Source of the DNA: CAZVJA01 sp964626885
GTDB taxonomy: Bacteria > Planctomycetota > Planctomycetia > Planctomycetales > Planctomycetaceae
DNA length: 39,071 bases
Reading direction: 5' to 3'
NCBI GenBank assembly: GCA_964626885.1
Contig: CAZVJA010000025.1
Location: forward strand, 1-39,071
The notes under the pieces are model-generated. The model saw nothing but the letters and a program-made list of their open reading frames with translations, ran no database searches and had not been told where the DNA came from. Position numbers and translations under genes: made by a program. Shown piece after piece: positions 16,417-25,019 of the stretch (positions are counted from its first letter, which is position 1; every line of letters begins with the position of its first letter).

Positions 16417-16890
16417 TTACGGTACCGATTGCCTCGCTTGCGCGGATTCCACTTCCGCAAGATAAGCCAGCAGCCGGTCCCGTTCGCTCGTCAAATGCCG
16501 GACACGCAGCAGCGATCGAACACGGGTTTTCAACTCGAGGCTGTTTACCGGCTTGGTGAGGAAGTCGTCGCAGCCCGCCGCCACGGCTTTCTCAATATCC
16601 CCCTGCTCGTTGAGAGCCGTCACCATCAAAATGGGAATATTGCGAGTCGCATCGTCGTGCTTCAACTGCTGGCAGACTTCGTACCCGCTCAATTTGGGCA
16701 TCATGATATCTAGCAGGATCAGATCCGGCTGGCACTCGGCGACTTTCTGGAGTGTCTGCTTACCGTCGTAGGCCACATGCATTTCGTACCCCTCTTCCGA
16801 GAGGTACGCATCGAGCAACTCGCAGTTTTGGTGATTGTCGTCCGCAATCAGGATTTTCGACGGTGGCATCTTGCTGTTTGTCGATTTCAT
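16417..16890 (-). CDS. Single-domain response regulator (REC)
   Basis: The protein has 157 residues from ATG 16890, chosen over 16929 because GGAAAG lies just upstream. A complete receiver domain occupies about 11-128: acidic pair Asp17-Asp18, phosphoacceptor Asp61 in LILLDIMMPK, Thr91 and Lys113 in DFLTKP. A short helical, charged C-terminus (about 130-157, RHLTSERDRLLAYLAEVES) could be a coiled coil but no DNA-binding or enzymatic output domain follows. It would work as a CheY-like or PleD-type diffusible relay, or through protein binding. No histidine kinase is adjacent. It lies upstream of the rlmI-like gene on the same strand by about 140 bp. Confidence 0.92.
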   Translation of the reverse strand: MKSTNSKMPPSKILIADDNHQNCELLDAYLSEEGYEMHVAYDGKQTLQKVAECQPDLILLDIMMPKLSGYEVCQQLKHDDATRNIPILMVTALNEQGDIEKAVAAGCDDFLTKPVNSLELKTRVRSLLRVRHLTSERDRLLAYLAEVESAQARQSVP

Positions 16891-17164
16891 AACACTTTCC
16901 CATTTCCCGTCGGCATCTTCACGGCCCATCAGCAGGTGGTAATGGATTACCGAAAATCCCTGCTTGACGGGACGTTTCAGCAGCCGTTGAATGGATCAAC
17001 CGCGGAGTGTTCCTTCTCCGCCATTCCCGAATACGTTAACGAATGTGAGCCGCTGACGGGAGTATTATAGGGAAACCCCTGAAGAACAGGTACGAGAAAT
17101 CGACGTTTCAAGGATGTCCATCCTGGAATTATCGCCGAGTGGAATAACGCGTATCGAGCAGGAA

Positions 17165-17896
17165 TCAAGGACCAAAATCGTTGAATTGGACCCCTGCCAG
17201 TGCCGTCGCGGTGTAGTGGAAACTACTGCCTCCGATTCCGGAACTCCGTAATGCGGGGTCAGATCGCAAACGGGAGAGATCCTCAACTGTATCGACGTCA
17301 TACCAGGGGGGGAGAACCCCCAGTGTCCCCCCCCACGACCGTATCCGTTCGACTGTCTGGTTGAGGACATGAGGAGTGCTCCATGAGATGTTCTCAAAGA
17401 TCGGCCATAGTTGATTCAACGATCCGGGCAATTCTTCCAGCTTCGAGACCGCAGTCCGACTCAGGCCGATCAGGTAGTACCCGCCGTCCGTCGCCGGACC
17501 GAGAACACAATCGCGAGTCTCCAGGAGATCGAATGCCTCAAGAACGCGATCCTCCGGCAACGTCGGACTGTCTGAACCGATGATGACCGTCCGTTTGGCG
17601 CGAATACGCCGCGCATGTTCGACGAATACCTGCAGCCTGCTTCCTAAATCTGTCGCGGGTTGTGGCCAAAGTTGATACTCGTTTCGCGCGAGATCGTGGA
17701 AATACGCTATCGAGTATTCAGTGTCTGGCGAGTGACACAGAAACCGTATGTCGGCTGTCCGACGAAATCGCTCGACGATATCCGCGACGAACGCTTCGTA
17801 TAAGCGAGCCGCTTGAGTCGCGCCAATTGACGCGGCGAGACGGGTTTTGACTTCGCCGGCCACCGGGTGTTTTACAAAGATACCGAGGGCATTCAT
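17165..17896 (-). CDS. DUF2064 / TIGR04282-type glycosyltransferase
   Basis: The 243-residue protein starts MNALGIFVKHPVAGEVKTRLA, the signature of the DUF2064 family (nucleotide-sugar-transferase fold of the SpsA/CobY type). Other landmarks are VIIGSDSPTLPED (metal-binding Asp region) and CVLGPATDGGYYLIGL, then WYDVDTVEDLSRL near the C-terminus. Some members belong to arsenosugar biosynthesis loci, and the family is often annotated that way. No arsenic methyltransferase or radical SAM partner is visible here, so the substrate is open. It follows the glutaredoxin-like gene with 57 bp between and probably shares its transcript. Residues after about 215 are variable. Confidence 0.85.
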   Translation of the reverse strand: MNALGIFVKHPVAGEVKTRLAASIGATQAARLYEAFVADIVERFRRTADIRFLCHSPDTEYSIAYFHDLARNEYQLWPQPATDLGSRLQVFVEHARRIRAKRTVIIGSDSPTLPEDRVLEAFDLLETRDCVLGPATDGGYYLIGLSRTAVSKLEELPGSLNQLWPIFENISWSTPHVLNQTVERIRSWGGTLGVLPPWYDVDTVEDLSRLRSDPALRSSGIGGSSFHYTATALAGVQFNDFGP

Positions 17897-17953
17897 GCGA
17901 TGTGGTGGTTTATCGACGAGGCTTGTATCGGGAGAGGTGATCGTCTGCAGCGG

Positions 17954-18550
17954 TCAACGTTTCGAGGTTTGAGTGTCTGGCTTGCCTTCGTTTCGACCAT
18001 CCGAAGAATCAGCAACGCGCGGAGGTGTTGCATCGATGAGTCTCCGTAGCAAGATCTCATTGATTCGTCCGCGAAAACGAATCTTGCCGTCAATTTCGAG
18101 CACGGGAACGCACTCCGTGAATCGTTCCCGCAGCGTTGCGTCGGCGTCGATGTCGCGCTCGTCGATGGCCGGGAGAAATCGTGCATATTTTTCGAGCAAC
18201 TGTCGCATCTCATCACAGAGGTGACACCCGACACGCGTGTAAAGGATAACCTCGCGGAAGCGGATGTCCGAGCCGGTGGATGCTCGCGAGGCAAATCGAT
18301 TCTCTTCGTTTTCGTCCAATGAACTTCGCTTGAGCAGGAACCAGCCCCCCGCGAAGCTTCCCATGGCAAGCAGATACCACATCGATCGATTTGTATACCA
18401 GGATCGTGGCAAAGAGAACGGAATACCTCCGTTGGAATCGACGATCCCCAAGGCTAGCACCCCGAGGGCGAAAAAAAGCCCCAACGTCCCCAGCACCCCT
18501 GCAAGAGTATTTCGAGCCGGGTCCGATGTTATCTCCGTTTCGTTACTCAT
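17954..18550 (-). CDS. Membrane-anchored glutaredoxin-like protein
   Basis: From ATG 18550 the protein has 198 residues. Two membrane helices lie at about 16-37 and 57-74, followed by a short charged linker. A glutaredoxin/DUF836-like domain begins near 99: VILYTRVGCHLCDEM places the redox pair at Cys109 and Cys112. It continues to CVPVLEIDGKIRFRGRINE, which contains the cis-Pro-type VPVL. The tail (about 175-198) is polar. The domain would face the cytoplasm or periplasm depending on topology, which I cannot settle. Upstream-frame starts (18622) add a non-family extension. Adjacent to the DUF2064 gene, it may act in the same unknown pathway. Confidence 0.82.
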   Translation of the reverse strand: MSNETEITSDPARNTLAGVLGTLGLFFALGVLALGIVDSNGGIPFSLPRSWYTNRSMWYLLAMGSFAGGWFLLKRSSLDENEENRFASRASTGSDIRFREVILYTRVGCHLCDEMRQLLEKYARFLPAIDERDIDADATLRERFTECVPVLEIDGKIRFRGRINEILLRRLIDATPPRVADSSDGRNEGKPDTQTSKR

Positions 18551-18810
18551 GGTTCGGTCCGGTCGAAGAGTTGGCCGAGGAGCTATGGCGGATGAGTTGA
18601 GTCGTAACGACAACTCGAACATTCAGCGATCAACATCTGCGTTGCATACGCTCCCCTACACTACAGATTCTAGTCTGCCGGTCAAATTGGTGGCAGAGGA
18701 ATAGGCGACATCGCACTCTCCTCCGAGAAACCGCTAGCTGGCGATTGAACTATCATGCTTCGAGTCCCAAGAACTGGCTCGCGTCGTGGCGGAGTGGTAA
18801 CGTATTCACC

Positions 18811-20277
18811 ATGGGCGACATTCTAACAGCGGCAGCCTATTTAAAGGCTCTGCGGCGAAGCGAGTTGATCGAGGAAGCAGAACTCGATCGCCTGTTGCGG
18901 GAATTCCGCGATTCGGGAGTTTCGTTGGACGATCCGCAAGCTTTAGCCAACGCCCTTGTCACCCGCAGAGTCCTCACTCGCTGGCAGAACGACATGCTGA
19001 TGGCCGGCAAGCATCGTGGATTCTTCCTAGGCAAATACCGGTTGCTCTCGCTTTTAGGCCAAGGCGGAATGGGGGCAGTCTATTTGGCGGAACACCGCAT
19101 GATGCGGCGTCGTGTCGCCATCAAGGTTCTTCCCCCTCGAAAATCCGGAAATGCCGAATATGTCGCTCGATTTCGGCGGGAAGCACGCGCCGCCGCGACG
19201 CTCGATCACATCAACATCGTTCGAATGTACGATATTGACCAGGATCAGGACAAAGACACGGTCGTGCATTTTCTCGTTCTAGAATACGTCGACGGGGGGA
19301 GTCTTCAGGATCTGGTCAATTCGCGCGGTCCGCTCGATCCTCTAACGGCGGCCAATTTCATTTGCCAGGCAGCCGAAGGACTTGCCCATGCGCACTCCGC
19401 GGGTATCGTCCATCGAGATGTTTCTTCCGCGAACGTGCTGATCGACTCGTCCGGGACTGTGAAGATTCTCGATTTGGGACTGGCGCAGTTTTACCGAGAT
19501 TCGACGGCAACAGCGACCTCGGACGTCGGCCATCGCTATCTGGGAACCGCCGATTATCTCGCCCCTGAACAGGCGCTCGACAGTACAACGGTTGATCCTC
19601 GCACCGATCTGTACGCTCTGGGCTGCACCTTCTATTTTCTGCTGGCGGGTCATCCTCCGTTTCCGGGGGGAACCGCGACTCAGAAGTTGATCGCACACCA
19701 GACATGCGAACCGAAGCCGATCGAACAGGAACGGCCGGAGATCCCCGAATCATTGTCGTTCATTCTTCGGCGGATGATGGCAAAGAAACGCGAAGATCGT
19801 TGGCAGTCGGCAACGGAACTCTCACAAGCTTTGCAACAGTGGATTTCCGAACAACGCATGGCGCAGCCCCGAACGCCCACGCCATCGAAACAAAGTGCTG
19901 GAAGCACCACGCAATCCCACTCGGGGGGTCATCGGGATCCCCTCGGTAGTTTTGAAACGCATCCAAAGATTGATACTACCGCGGCACGAACGACTTCTCT
20001 GTCCCCGAGTTCCATCAAGATTGAGGCGGAACGCTCGACCAGACCAACAGCACGTCGTGATAAGCCGCACCAAGGCAATCGTTGGCTGATACTCTTGTTG
20101 GTTGGCATGCTCGTCATCTTGATTGGAGGCTACGTTCTTATTTACGCGCGAAGCCAGTCTCCCAGGCGTCCGGTCGGCCGACTGAGACTCTCGGCCGTAA
20201 ATGTGAACAAACAATTTTCCATACCACTCGTTGAACGAAGTGTCCTTGCACAAAGTATGTTCAGTCTGGAGTGTTGA
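18811..20277 (+). CDS. Membrane Ser/Thr protein kinase with altered catalytic loop
   Basis: From ATG 18811 the protein has 488 residues. The N-terminal ~70 residues form the helical module often seen before planctomycete kinases (LVTRRVLTRWQNDMLMAGK, then GFFLGKYRLLSLL). The kinase domain has GQGGMG (83-88), VAIK with Lys105, DLG (221-223) and YLAPEQA. The catalytic loop reads HRDVSSAN (201-208): the lysine of HRDxKxxN is replaced by serine while Asp and Asn stay. After a Ser/Thr/Pro-rich linker, a single membrane helix (LILLLVGMLVILIGGYVLIYA) leaves a C-terminal segment of only about 45 residues outside. No sensor domain follows. TTG 18745 is an alternative start. A terminator hairpin lies 45 bp after the stop. 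Confidence 0.9.
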   Translation: MGDILTAAAYLKALRRSELIEEAELDRLLREFRDSGVSLDDPQALANALVTRRVLTRWQNDMLMAGKHRGFFLGKYRLLSLLGQGGMGAVYLAEHRMMRRRVAIKVLPPRKSGNAEYVARFRREARAAATLDHINIVRMYDIDQDQDKDTVVHFLVLEYVDGGSLQDLVNSRGPLDPLTAANFICQAAEGLAHAHSAGIVHRDVSSANVLIDSSGTVKILDLGLAQFYRDSTATATSDVGHRYLGTADYLAPEQALDSTTVDPRTDLYALGCTFYFLLAGHPPFPGGTATQKLIAHQTCEPKPIEQERPEIPESLSFILRRMMAKKREDRWQSATELSQALQQWISEQRMAQPRTPTPSKQSAGSTTQSHSGGHRDPLGSFETHPKIDTTAARTTSLSPSSIKIEAERSTRPTARRDKPHQGNRWLILLLVGMLVILIGGYVLIYARSQSPRRPVGRLRLSAVNVNKQFSIPLVERSVLAQSMFSLEC

Positions 20278-20708
20278 TCTCAACGAGAGCAGAATTTTCG
20301 AGTCCCCATCAAAACTGGGGTAAAAACCGTCTCGAAGTCGCGGTTTTTTCTCGCACCCGGAGCGCTGTTGCCCGCCCTGCGAATCTAACGAGAATCTCTG
20401 AGTCCACCTTGTTCCGGGAGGGGGGCGTCGCGGAGCATCACCGAAAGTGTAAGCCAGCAGGAAGTTTGCGCTTGTACACTATCGGCTTTTCGGCATTTTC
20501 GTAGCGAAGTGCTCTAAGAAAGCCTCTGGGAACGAGTTGCGGTGTACACCTTGCAGGGCAATTTCTACCCCTCGTAGAGTGGATCTGGGGCAAGGCCGAT
20601 TTGGGGCTCCCTTGGCGGTCCAGGAGTATTCCGCCCTCCAAGAAAAACCGTGTTCCCGGAAGCTGTCTGTCGCAAGGTTCGCGCGACCCGGGTTGTCAGA
20701 GAACGCCG
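20278..20708. other. Intergenic region after the kinase, terminator only
   Basis: About 430 bp before the next likely start. Apart from the terminator at 20322-20348, a CCCCA/TGGGG hairpin just before it and two copies of TGTACAC (about 20473 and 20542), I see nothing gene-like. In-frame starts of the next gene as far up as 20601 exist but give unconvincing sequence. Confidence 0.5.
20322..20348 (+). terminator. Intrinsic terminator after the membrane kinase gene
   Basis: AAAAACCG and CGGTTTTT form an 8-bp stem around an 11-base loop, ending in a run of six T. The A-rich 5' arm and T-rich 3' arm mean it could work in both directions. It lies 45 bp past the kinase stop. Confidence 0.7.
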
Positions 20709-21380
20709 ATGCAACGCCGACGGGATTCTCGAACCAACCGCACCCGTAAGCTCTACACACCGCAGCGAACGATTGCTGCGAGTCGCCACCGGCGCGGACA
20801 AGGGACGAAGCCGGCGGCTGGGTTCCGGCAGCGCGGCGGAGAGAAAGGGCACTCCGAGACGTTCAATGCTCCGGAAATCTGGCATGAGCCGACGGGTGAT
20901 GGCCGCATAGAGTACCTGGTTGACGACGCGGGACCGGGATATGTTCACCCCGTGACGGCGGACGACGTGCGTGAGCGCATTGAGCAGCTTCCCACGCATT
21001 TGAAGGGGGGGCTGGAAACCGTCCATTTGCGCGGCATGACGCGAAAGCGTGCGCTCTTCCCTTGCTACGGCATGCAGTGGGGCTCGACTGTCTATCTTTA
21101 CGCCATTGAGGAATCGTTGATCGAAACGTATACACGTCCCCCCCGCCCGCATCAATTGATCGAGGCGCGGATGTTCGGAGGTGTCTGGGCACAGGAAGGA
21201 AATGTCTGGACTCTCATGTGGACCGAGGAGTCCATTCGCGACTTCTATCTCAACAACGTGCTGATCCACGAGATCGGGCATGTGATCGATCATCGCAACA
21301 CAAATTTCGACGATCGCGAACGGTTCGCCAACTGGTTTGCGACAGAGTACGGCTACCGCGCTTCGCGCGGCCGTCGATAG
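20709..21380 (+). CDS. HEIGH-type zinc metalloprotease-like protein of unknown function
   Basis: From ATG 20709 the protein has 223 residues. The first 45 are strongly basic (MQRRRDSRTNRTRKL, then SRHRRGQG), with no signal peptide. Near the C-terminus is LIHEIGHVIDHRNTNFDDRERF: His187, Glu188 and His191 form an HExxH zinc motif with Asp194/His195 close by and Glu213 further on as a possible third ligand. The middle has no family I can name. The motif suggests a zinc peptidase, but the protein is small and substrate unknown. The start is uncertain; no strong ribosome-binding site is visible. Gene direction and the terminator upstream suggest its own transcript. Confidence 0.65.
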   Translation: MQRRRDSRTNRTRKLYTPQRTIAASRHRRGQGTKPAAGFRQRGGEKGHSETFNAPEIWHEPTGDGRIEYLVDDAGPGYVHPVTADDVRERIEQLPTHLKGGLETVHLRGMTRKRALFPCYGMQWGSTVYLYAIEESLIETYTRPPRPHQLIEARMFGGVWAQEGNVWTLMWTEESIRDFYLNNVLIHEIGHVIDHRNTNFDDRERFANWFATEYGYRASRGRR

Positions 21381-21449
21381 AGGATGACTCCTGCCGCCGG
21401 GCTTGTGCCGTCGCGGTCCATCATGTCCGCAAAAGATTCCAACGGTGTC

Positions 21450-22007
21450 TCAGGAGACGGGAAGTCCTCGTTCCAGGCGAATCTCCCGGACGCGGGCCAG
21501 CACTTCCTCGATCAATTCTCCGTTTCTGTGAAGCGCGATGAATTCCCAGAAATTCACGATCGCGTTGATCGACAGGAGCGTGACAGCCATCGCAAAATGA
21601 ATCGTGACGGGCGTCACCCCCAGCCAGCCCTGAAACTGCACCGGAGACGCGGGGTCGGCCGCGGCTCCGAAAGCTCCTGTGAAAATCAGCAGGAGCAGGC
21701 AGACGGTCATTGCCAGAATTGTACGATACTTCAGCGTGGTCGATTCCTCCAACCAGGTCGCGTCGATCCGATACGCGCGGCTGGTCTCCTCCATCCAGCG
21801 GCCGGTCCCCATGAAATACGTGAGGACAATGGCATGCACCAACGCGGCAAAGACCAGCGCTGCGAGCGCCGTCAGAAAATGCCACTGCACATGCTGCTGC
21901 GTCGTTTCGACTCTTTCCGTCGGGTCACCAATGCTCAGTCCCAGAACGAACGCCGTGATCAACAGAACGGTGCTCACGGTAACCAATGTCAGGTAGATGC
22001 GTTTCAC
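21450..22007 (-). CDS. Four-helix membrane protein of unknown function
   Basis: The 185-residue protein has four hydrophobic helices: the N-terminal LVTVSTVLLITAFVLGLSIG, FLTALAALVFAALVHAIVLTYF, ILAMTVCLLLLIFTGAFGAA and FAMAVTLLSINAIVNFWEFIA. Charged loops contain MGTGRWMEETSRAYR between helices 2 and 3. The C-terminus is a soluble amphipathic helix (ELIEEVLARVREIRLERG). The His residues at the ends of helix 2 (HVQWHF and VHAIVL) and in TIHFAMAV could bind a cofactor such as heme, but I cannot show it. I do not recognise the family. It converges on the metalloprotease-like gene and is divergent from the enolase-superfamily gene. Confidence 0.75.
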   Translation of the reverse strand: MKRIYLTLVTVSTVLLITAFVLGLSIGDPTERVETTQQHVQWHFLTALAALVFAALVHAIVLTYFMGTGRWMEETSRAYRIDATWLEESTTLKYRTILAMTVCLLLLIFTGAFGAAADPASPVQFQGWLGVTPVTIHFAMAVTLLSINAIVNFWEFIALHRNGELIEEVLARVREIRLERGLPVS

Positions 22008-22147
22008 GTTAACTCAACCCGCTGTATGCTGTTGAACTTATGATTCAATCTCGATCTGTTATGGTTCCGCACGGCGTACCATTCCAGGAGTGAAGAACGG
22101 AATTCCTCATATGCTGAGAACTCTATTGTAGAAAGTCATCGCTCCGT

Positions 22148-23266
22148 ATGAAAATCACCCGCGTCGAAACCTACCCCGTGCGAGTTCCGATCAAGCCCGA
22201 GCGGCTAATGATCACTTCGCTGGGAGTCCATGATGTCTCCGATTATCTCCTCGTGCGGATTGACACGGATGCGGGAATCGAAGGGGCCGGAGAAGCGACA
22301 GTTCAGGCCCGCTGGAGCGGGGAAACCGTCTGGGGAGCACAGGCGTTGATCGATCGCGTGTTCGGGCCGCATCTGATTGGTCGCGATCCGTGTGACATTG
22401 CCGGCATTGCTGCATTGATGGATCAGGCGTCACAAGACAACTGGTTCGCGAAATCCGCGGTCGAAATGGCTTGTTGGGACATCGCCGGAAAAGAGGCCGG
22501 GAAACCGGTCTATGAACTGCTGGGGGGAGCCGTGCGTCCGCTCTCGATTCGTTGCCGGTTCTCCATGGGGGCGTACGAGCCGGATCGCGCGCACAGCCGC
22601 TCGGCGGAACTCGTGGCCGCCGGGTTCGATACCATCAAGGTCAAAGTGGGAACCGTGGTTGAGAAGGATATCGAACGGGTCCGCGTCGTCCGAGAAACCA
22701 TTGGCCCGGATCGCGAAATGGTGATGGATGCCAATTGCGGGTATGACGCCCGGACTGCGATTGCGATGGCTCATGCGGTTGAAAATTGCCGTGTTGGATT
22801 GTTTGAGCAGCCGACTCCACGGGGGGATTTCGCCGCTTTGGCGGAAGTTCGCCGCGCAATCCGTCCCGAGGTCATGGCGGACGACATTTGCTTCGATCTG
22901 GCCCATGCCTGGGAGTGCATTCATCATGAGTCATGTGACGTGATCAGCGTTTATCCCGGGAAAAATGGCGGAATCGCCAAGTCGAAAGCGATCATTGACT
23001 TGGCTGCCCGGCACAAGGTGGCGTGCAGCATTGGTTCCAATCTGGAATTCGATGTCGCATCGGCCGCGATGTGCCACCTTGTGGTCGCCTGCCCGAACAT
23101 GCAGGTCGAGAAGTACCCGGGAGATATTCTCGGCCCGGATTATCATGCCTTTCCGGTGGTCACCAATCCCCTGGCAATCAATGGGCCGACGATCTCGATC
23201 ACCGACCGGCCCGGCCTTGGAATCGACGTCGATTGGAAGCTGGCAGCCAAGCATCGCGTTCCCTAG
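22148..23266 (+). CDS. Mandelate racemase/muconate lactonizing enzyme-family protein
   Basis: The 372-residue enzyme belongs to the enolase superfamily. Residues 1-125 are the capping domain (MKITRVETYPVRVPIK), followed by the TIM barrel. The acid-base lysines are IKVKVG (Lys164, Lys166). The metal ligands are Asp194 (MDANCGYD), Glu220 (FEQP) and Asp245/Asp246 (MADD). The second-face lysine is Lys272 in YPGKNGGI. The KxK plus lysine arrangement is that of the muconate lactonizing/dipeptide epimerase subgroup, so cycloisomerisation or epimerisation is expected. Substrate specificity cannot be predicted from this neighbourhood, which has no linked catabolic genes. Confidence 0.9.
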   Translation: MKITRVETYPVRVPIKPERLMITSLGVHDVSDYLLVRIDTDAGIEGAGEATVQARWSGETVWGAQALIDRVFGPHLIGRDPCDIAGIAALMDQASQDNWFAKSAVEMACWDIAGKEAGKPVYELLGGAVRPLSIRCRFSMGAYEPDRAHSRSAELVAAGFDTIKVKVGTVVEKDIERVRVVRETIGPDREMVMDANCGYDARTAIAMAHAVENCRVGLFEQPTPRGDFAALAEVRRAIRPEVMADDICFDLAHAWECIHHESCDVISVYPGKNGGIAKSKAIIDLAARHKVACSIGSNLEFDVASAAMCHLVVACPNMQVEKYPGDILGPDYHAFPVVTNPLAINGPTISITDRPGLGIDVDWKLAAKHRVP

Positions 23267-23444
23267 GACGTGTCTTCGGGAGTTTCGCCGATTTGGCGCT
23301 TCAGAATGCCGTCTAAACATCGGGATAGGTCGAAATCGGAGGACTCAACTGTGGATTTGACCCTCTGACTCCGGTATTTTGGGGATGTTTCCCCATTCGA
23401 CAGTATTCCGGATTGCTCCAGAGATAGACGGAAGAGGCTTATTC

Positions 23445-24983
23445 ATGATTCGCTCGATGTTTGCTCGCGACGGCGCTCAGTGCCCAGCTTTTCCCAGCGG
23501 TTTCGGCCAAGGCTCGTCAACCCAGGGCTATTCCCGTCGTGTTATAGTGCGTTCTGTTACCCTGGCCCTCGCATCTGCCTGGATGCTATTGGCGACTCGG
23601 TCTCTTCCTGCTCAGTTCGAAGATTTGCTGAAGCGGATCCCCGCCGGCGCGAATGCGATCATGGTGGTGAATGTTCCCGGCTTGCACAACAGCCCCATCG
23701 GCAAAGCGGAACGTTGGAAGGAGCAGATGGCGGAGAGTTACATGAACCGCCCGATCATTATGCCCCCCGAGGCGGAGTGGGTAGTTCTTGCGTCGCTCTT
23801 TGATCCCGATACGGATGAGTCCGTCTGGGACATCGCCGTCATGTCGCTCGACAGCAACCCGTCCCTGCGGGCCATTGCTCGCGCGGAGGGAGGCTATGTC
23901 GACACCATCAATGGCACCGAAGCGGCCTGGACACCGAGCAAAGCGTATTTCGTCAATCTCGGTTCCAAGATGCTGGGCATGATGTACCCGGCACACCGTC
24001 AGGCTGTCTCCCGCTGGGTCGATTACGCGAAAAACGCGACGGAATCTCGGTTGTCGAGCTATCTTCAAGGGGCTGCCGCGATCGCCCAGGACAAGAACTT
24101 CCAGGTCGTGCTGGCCATCGATCTGAAAGACATGGTCCGTCCGCATATCCTCAAGGAAAAGCTGGAGAAGTCGTCGACTCTCAAAGGGAAGAAATTCGAC
24201 GCCGATGCGCTGAGAAACGCGATTCTGTCGATTCAGGGAGCCACGATGACGATCTCCATGCGCGACAAGGCCTATGGTCGGCTGCAGGTCGACTTTGAGG
24301 GAAATATCCGCCCGCTCGACCCGTTCGCGAGAGAGTTGATTCTCGAAGCTCTGGATGGTGCCGGCGCCCACTTGGAGGATCTGAAGGACTGGAAACTCGA
24401 AACATCCGCGACGTCGTTGTCGCTGAATGGGGTCTTGTCGAAAGATTCGCTTCGTAGAATCGGGAGTCTCCTGGAACTGCCTTCGACCAAGTTTGTCACC
24501 GAAAAGCCGGGAGAGACCGCCAAGTCGGGAGCCACGGCGGAGGCTTCCAAGGTCTATTTCAAATCAGTGCAGACTCTTTCGGATGATTTGCGCCGCACGT
24601 TGAAAGAGAATCGAGACAATCACGCGGTCTGGATGGAACGCTACGCCCGCAAGATCGATCGTCTGCCGATTCTGAACGTCGATGACGAACTCCTGGCCTT
24701 CGGTGCCGATGTGGCCGAACGGATGCGTCAAGCCGCGGTTGCGGAGCGTTCGTCGCTCATTCGCGGGGGAGTCCGCAAATCGGAAACGTACGGAAACTAC
24801 TACTACGGCAGTTACAATTCCGACTACGGATATTACCGCGGGACGGAAGATCAGCAGGCGACGATTACCCTGCAGGAAAACCAAAAATCCCGGGAAGTGC
24901 GGATCAGCCAATGGAAGACGATCGATGACGAGATGGCTCAGATTCGCCAAAAGATGACGAAAAAGTACATGGTCGAGTTCTGA
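23445..24983 (+). CDS. Secreted protein of unknown function with Gly/Tyr-rich segment
   Basis: From ATG 23445, with GAGG about eight bases upstream, the protein has 512 residues. A signal-like segment occurs unusually late (VTLALASAWMLLATRSLPAQ, about residues 38-57), so initiation could be at a later GTG. The body (about 60-370) has mixed alpha/beta character (IPAGANAIMVVNVPGL, FQVVLAIDLKDMVRPHI). The C-terminal part is helical and charged. A Gly/Tyr-rich stretch (YGNYYYGSYNSDYGYYRG, about 465-482) resembles low-complexity adhesive or disordered segments. I do not recognise a domain. It stands alone, downstream of the enolase-superfamily gene by about 180 bp. Confidence 0.75.
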   Translation: MIRSMFARDGAQCPAFPSGFGQGSSTQGYSRRVIVRSVTLALASAWMLLATRSLPAQFEDLLKRIPAGANAIMVVNVPGLHNSPIGKAERWKEQMAESYMNRPIIMPPEAEWVVLASLFDPDTDESVWDIAVMSLDSNPSLRAIARAEGGYVDTINGTEAAWTPSKAYFVNLGSKMLGMMYPAHRQAVSRWVDYAKNATESRLSSYLQGAAAIAQDKNFQVVLAIDLKDMVRPHILKEKLEKSSTLKGKKFDADALRNAILSIQGATMTISMRDKAYGRLQVDFEGNIRPLDPFARELILEALDGAGAHLEDLKDWKLETSATSLSLNGVLSKDSLRRIGSLLELPSTKFVTEKPGETAKSGATAEASKVYFKSVQTLSDDLRRTLKENRDNHAVWMERYARKIDRLPILNVDDELLAFGADVAERMRQAAVAERSSLIRGGVRKSETYGNYYYGSYNSDYGYYRGTEDQQATITLQENQKSREVRISQWKTIDDEMAQIRQKMTKKYMVEF

Positions 24984-25019
24984 CGGATCAATCGCATGCG
25001 GTCAGGTTCCGTTCGCGGG

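Noticed and set aside
20565..21293. Minus-strand frame of 242 codons
   Set aside because: Opposite the HEIGH protein. The plus-strand reading has the zinc motif and the better composition.
21384..22043. Plus-strand frame of 219 codons
   Set aside because: Opposite the four-helix membrane protein, whose clean hydrophobic pattern decides for the minus strand.
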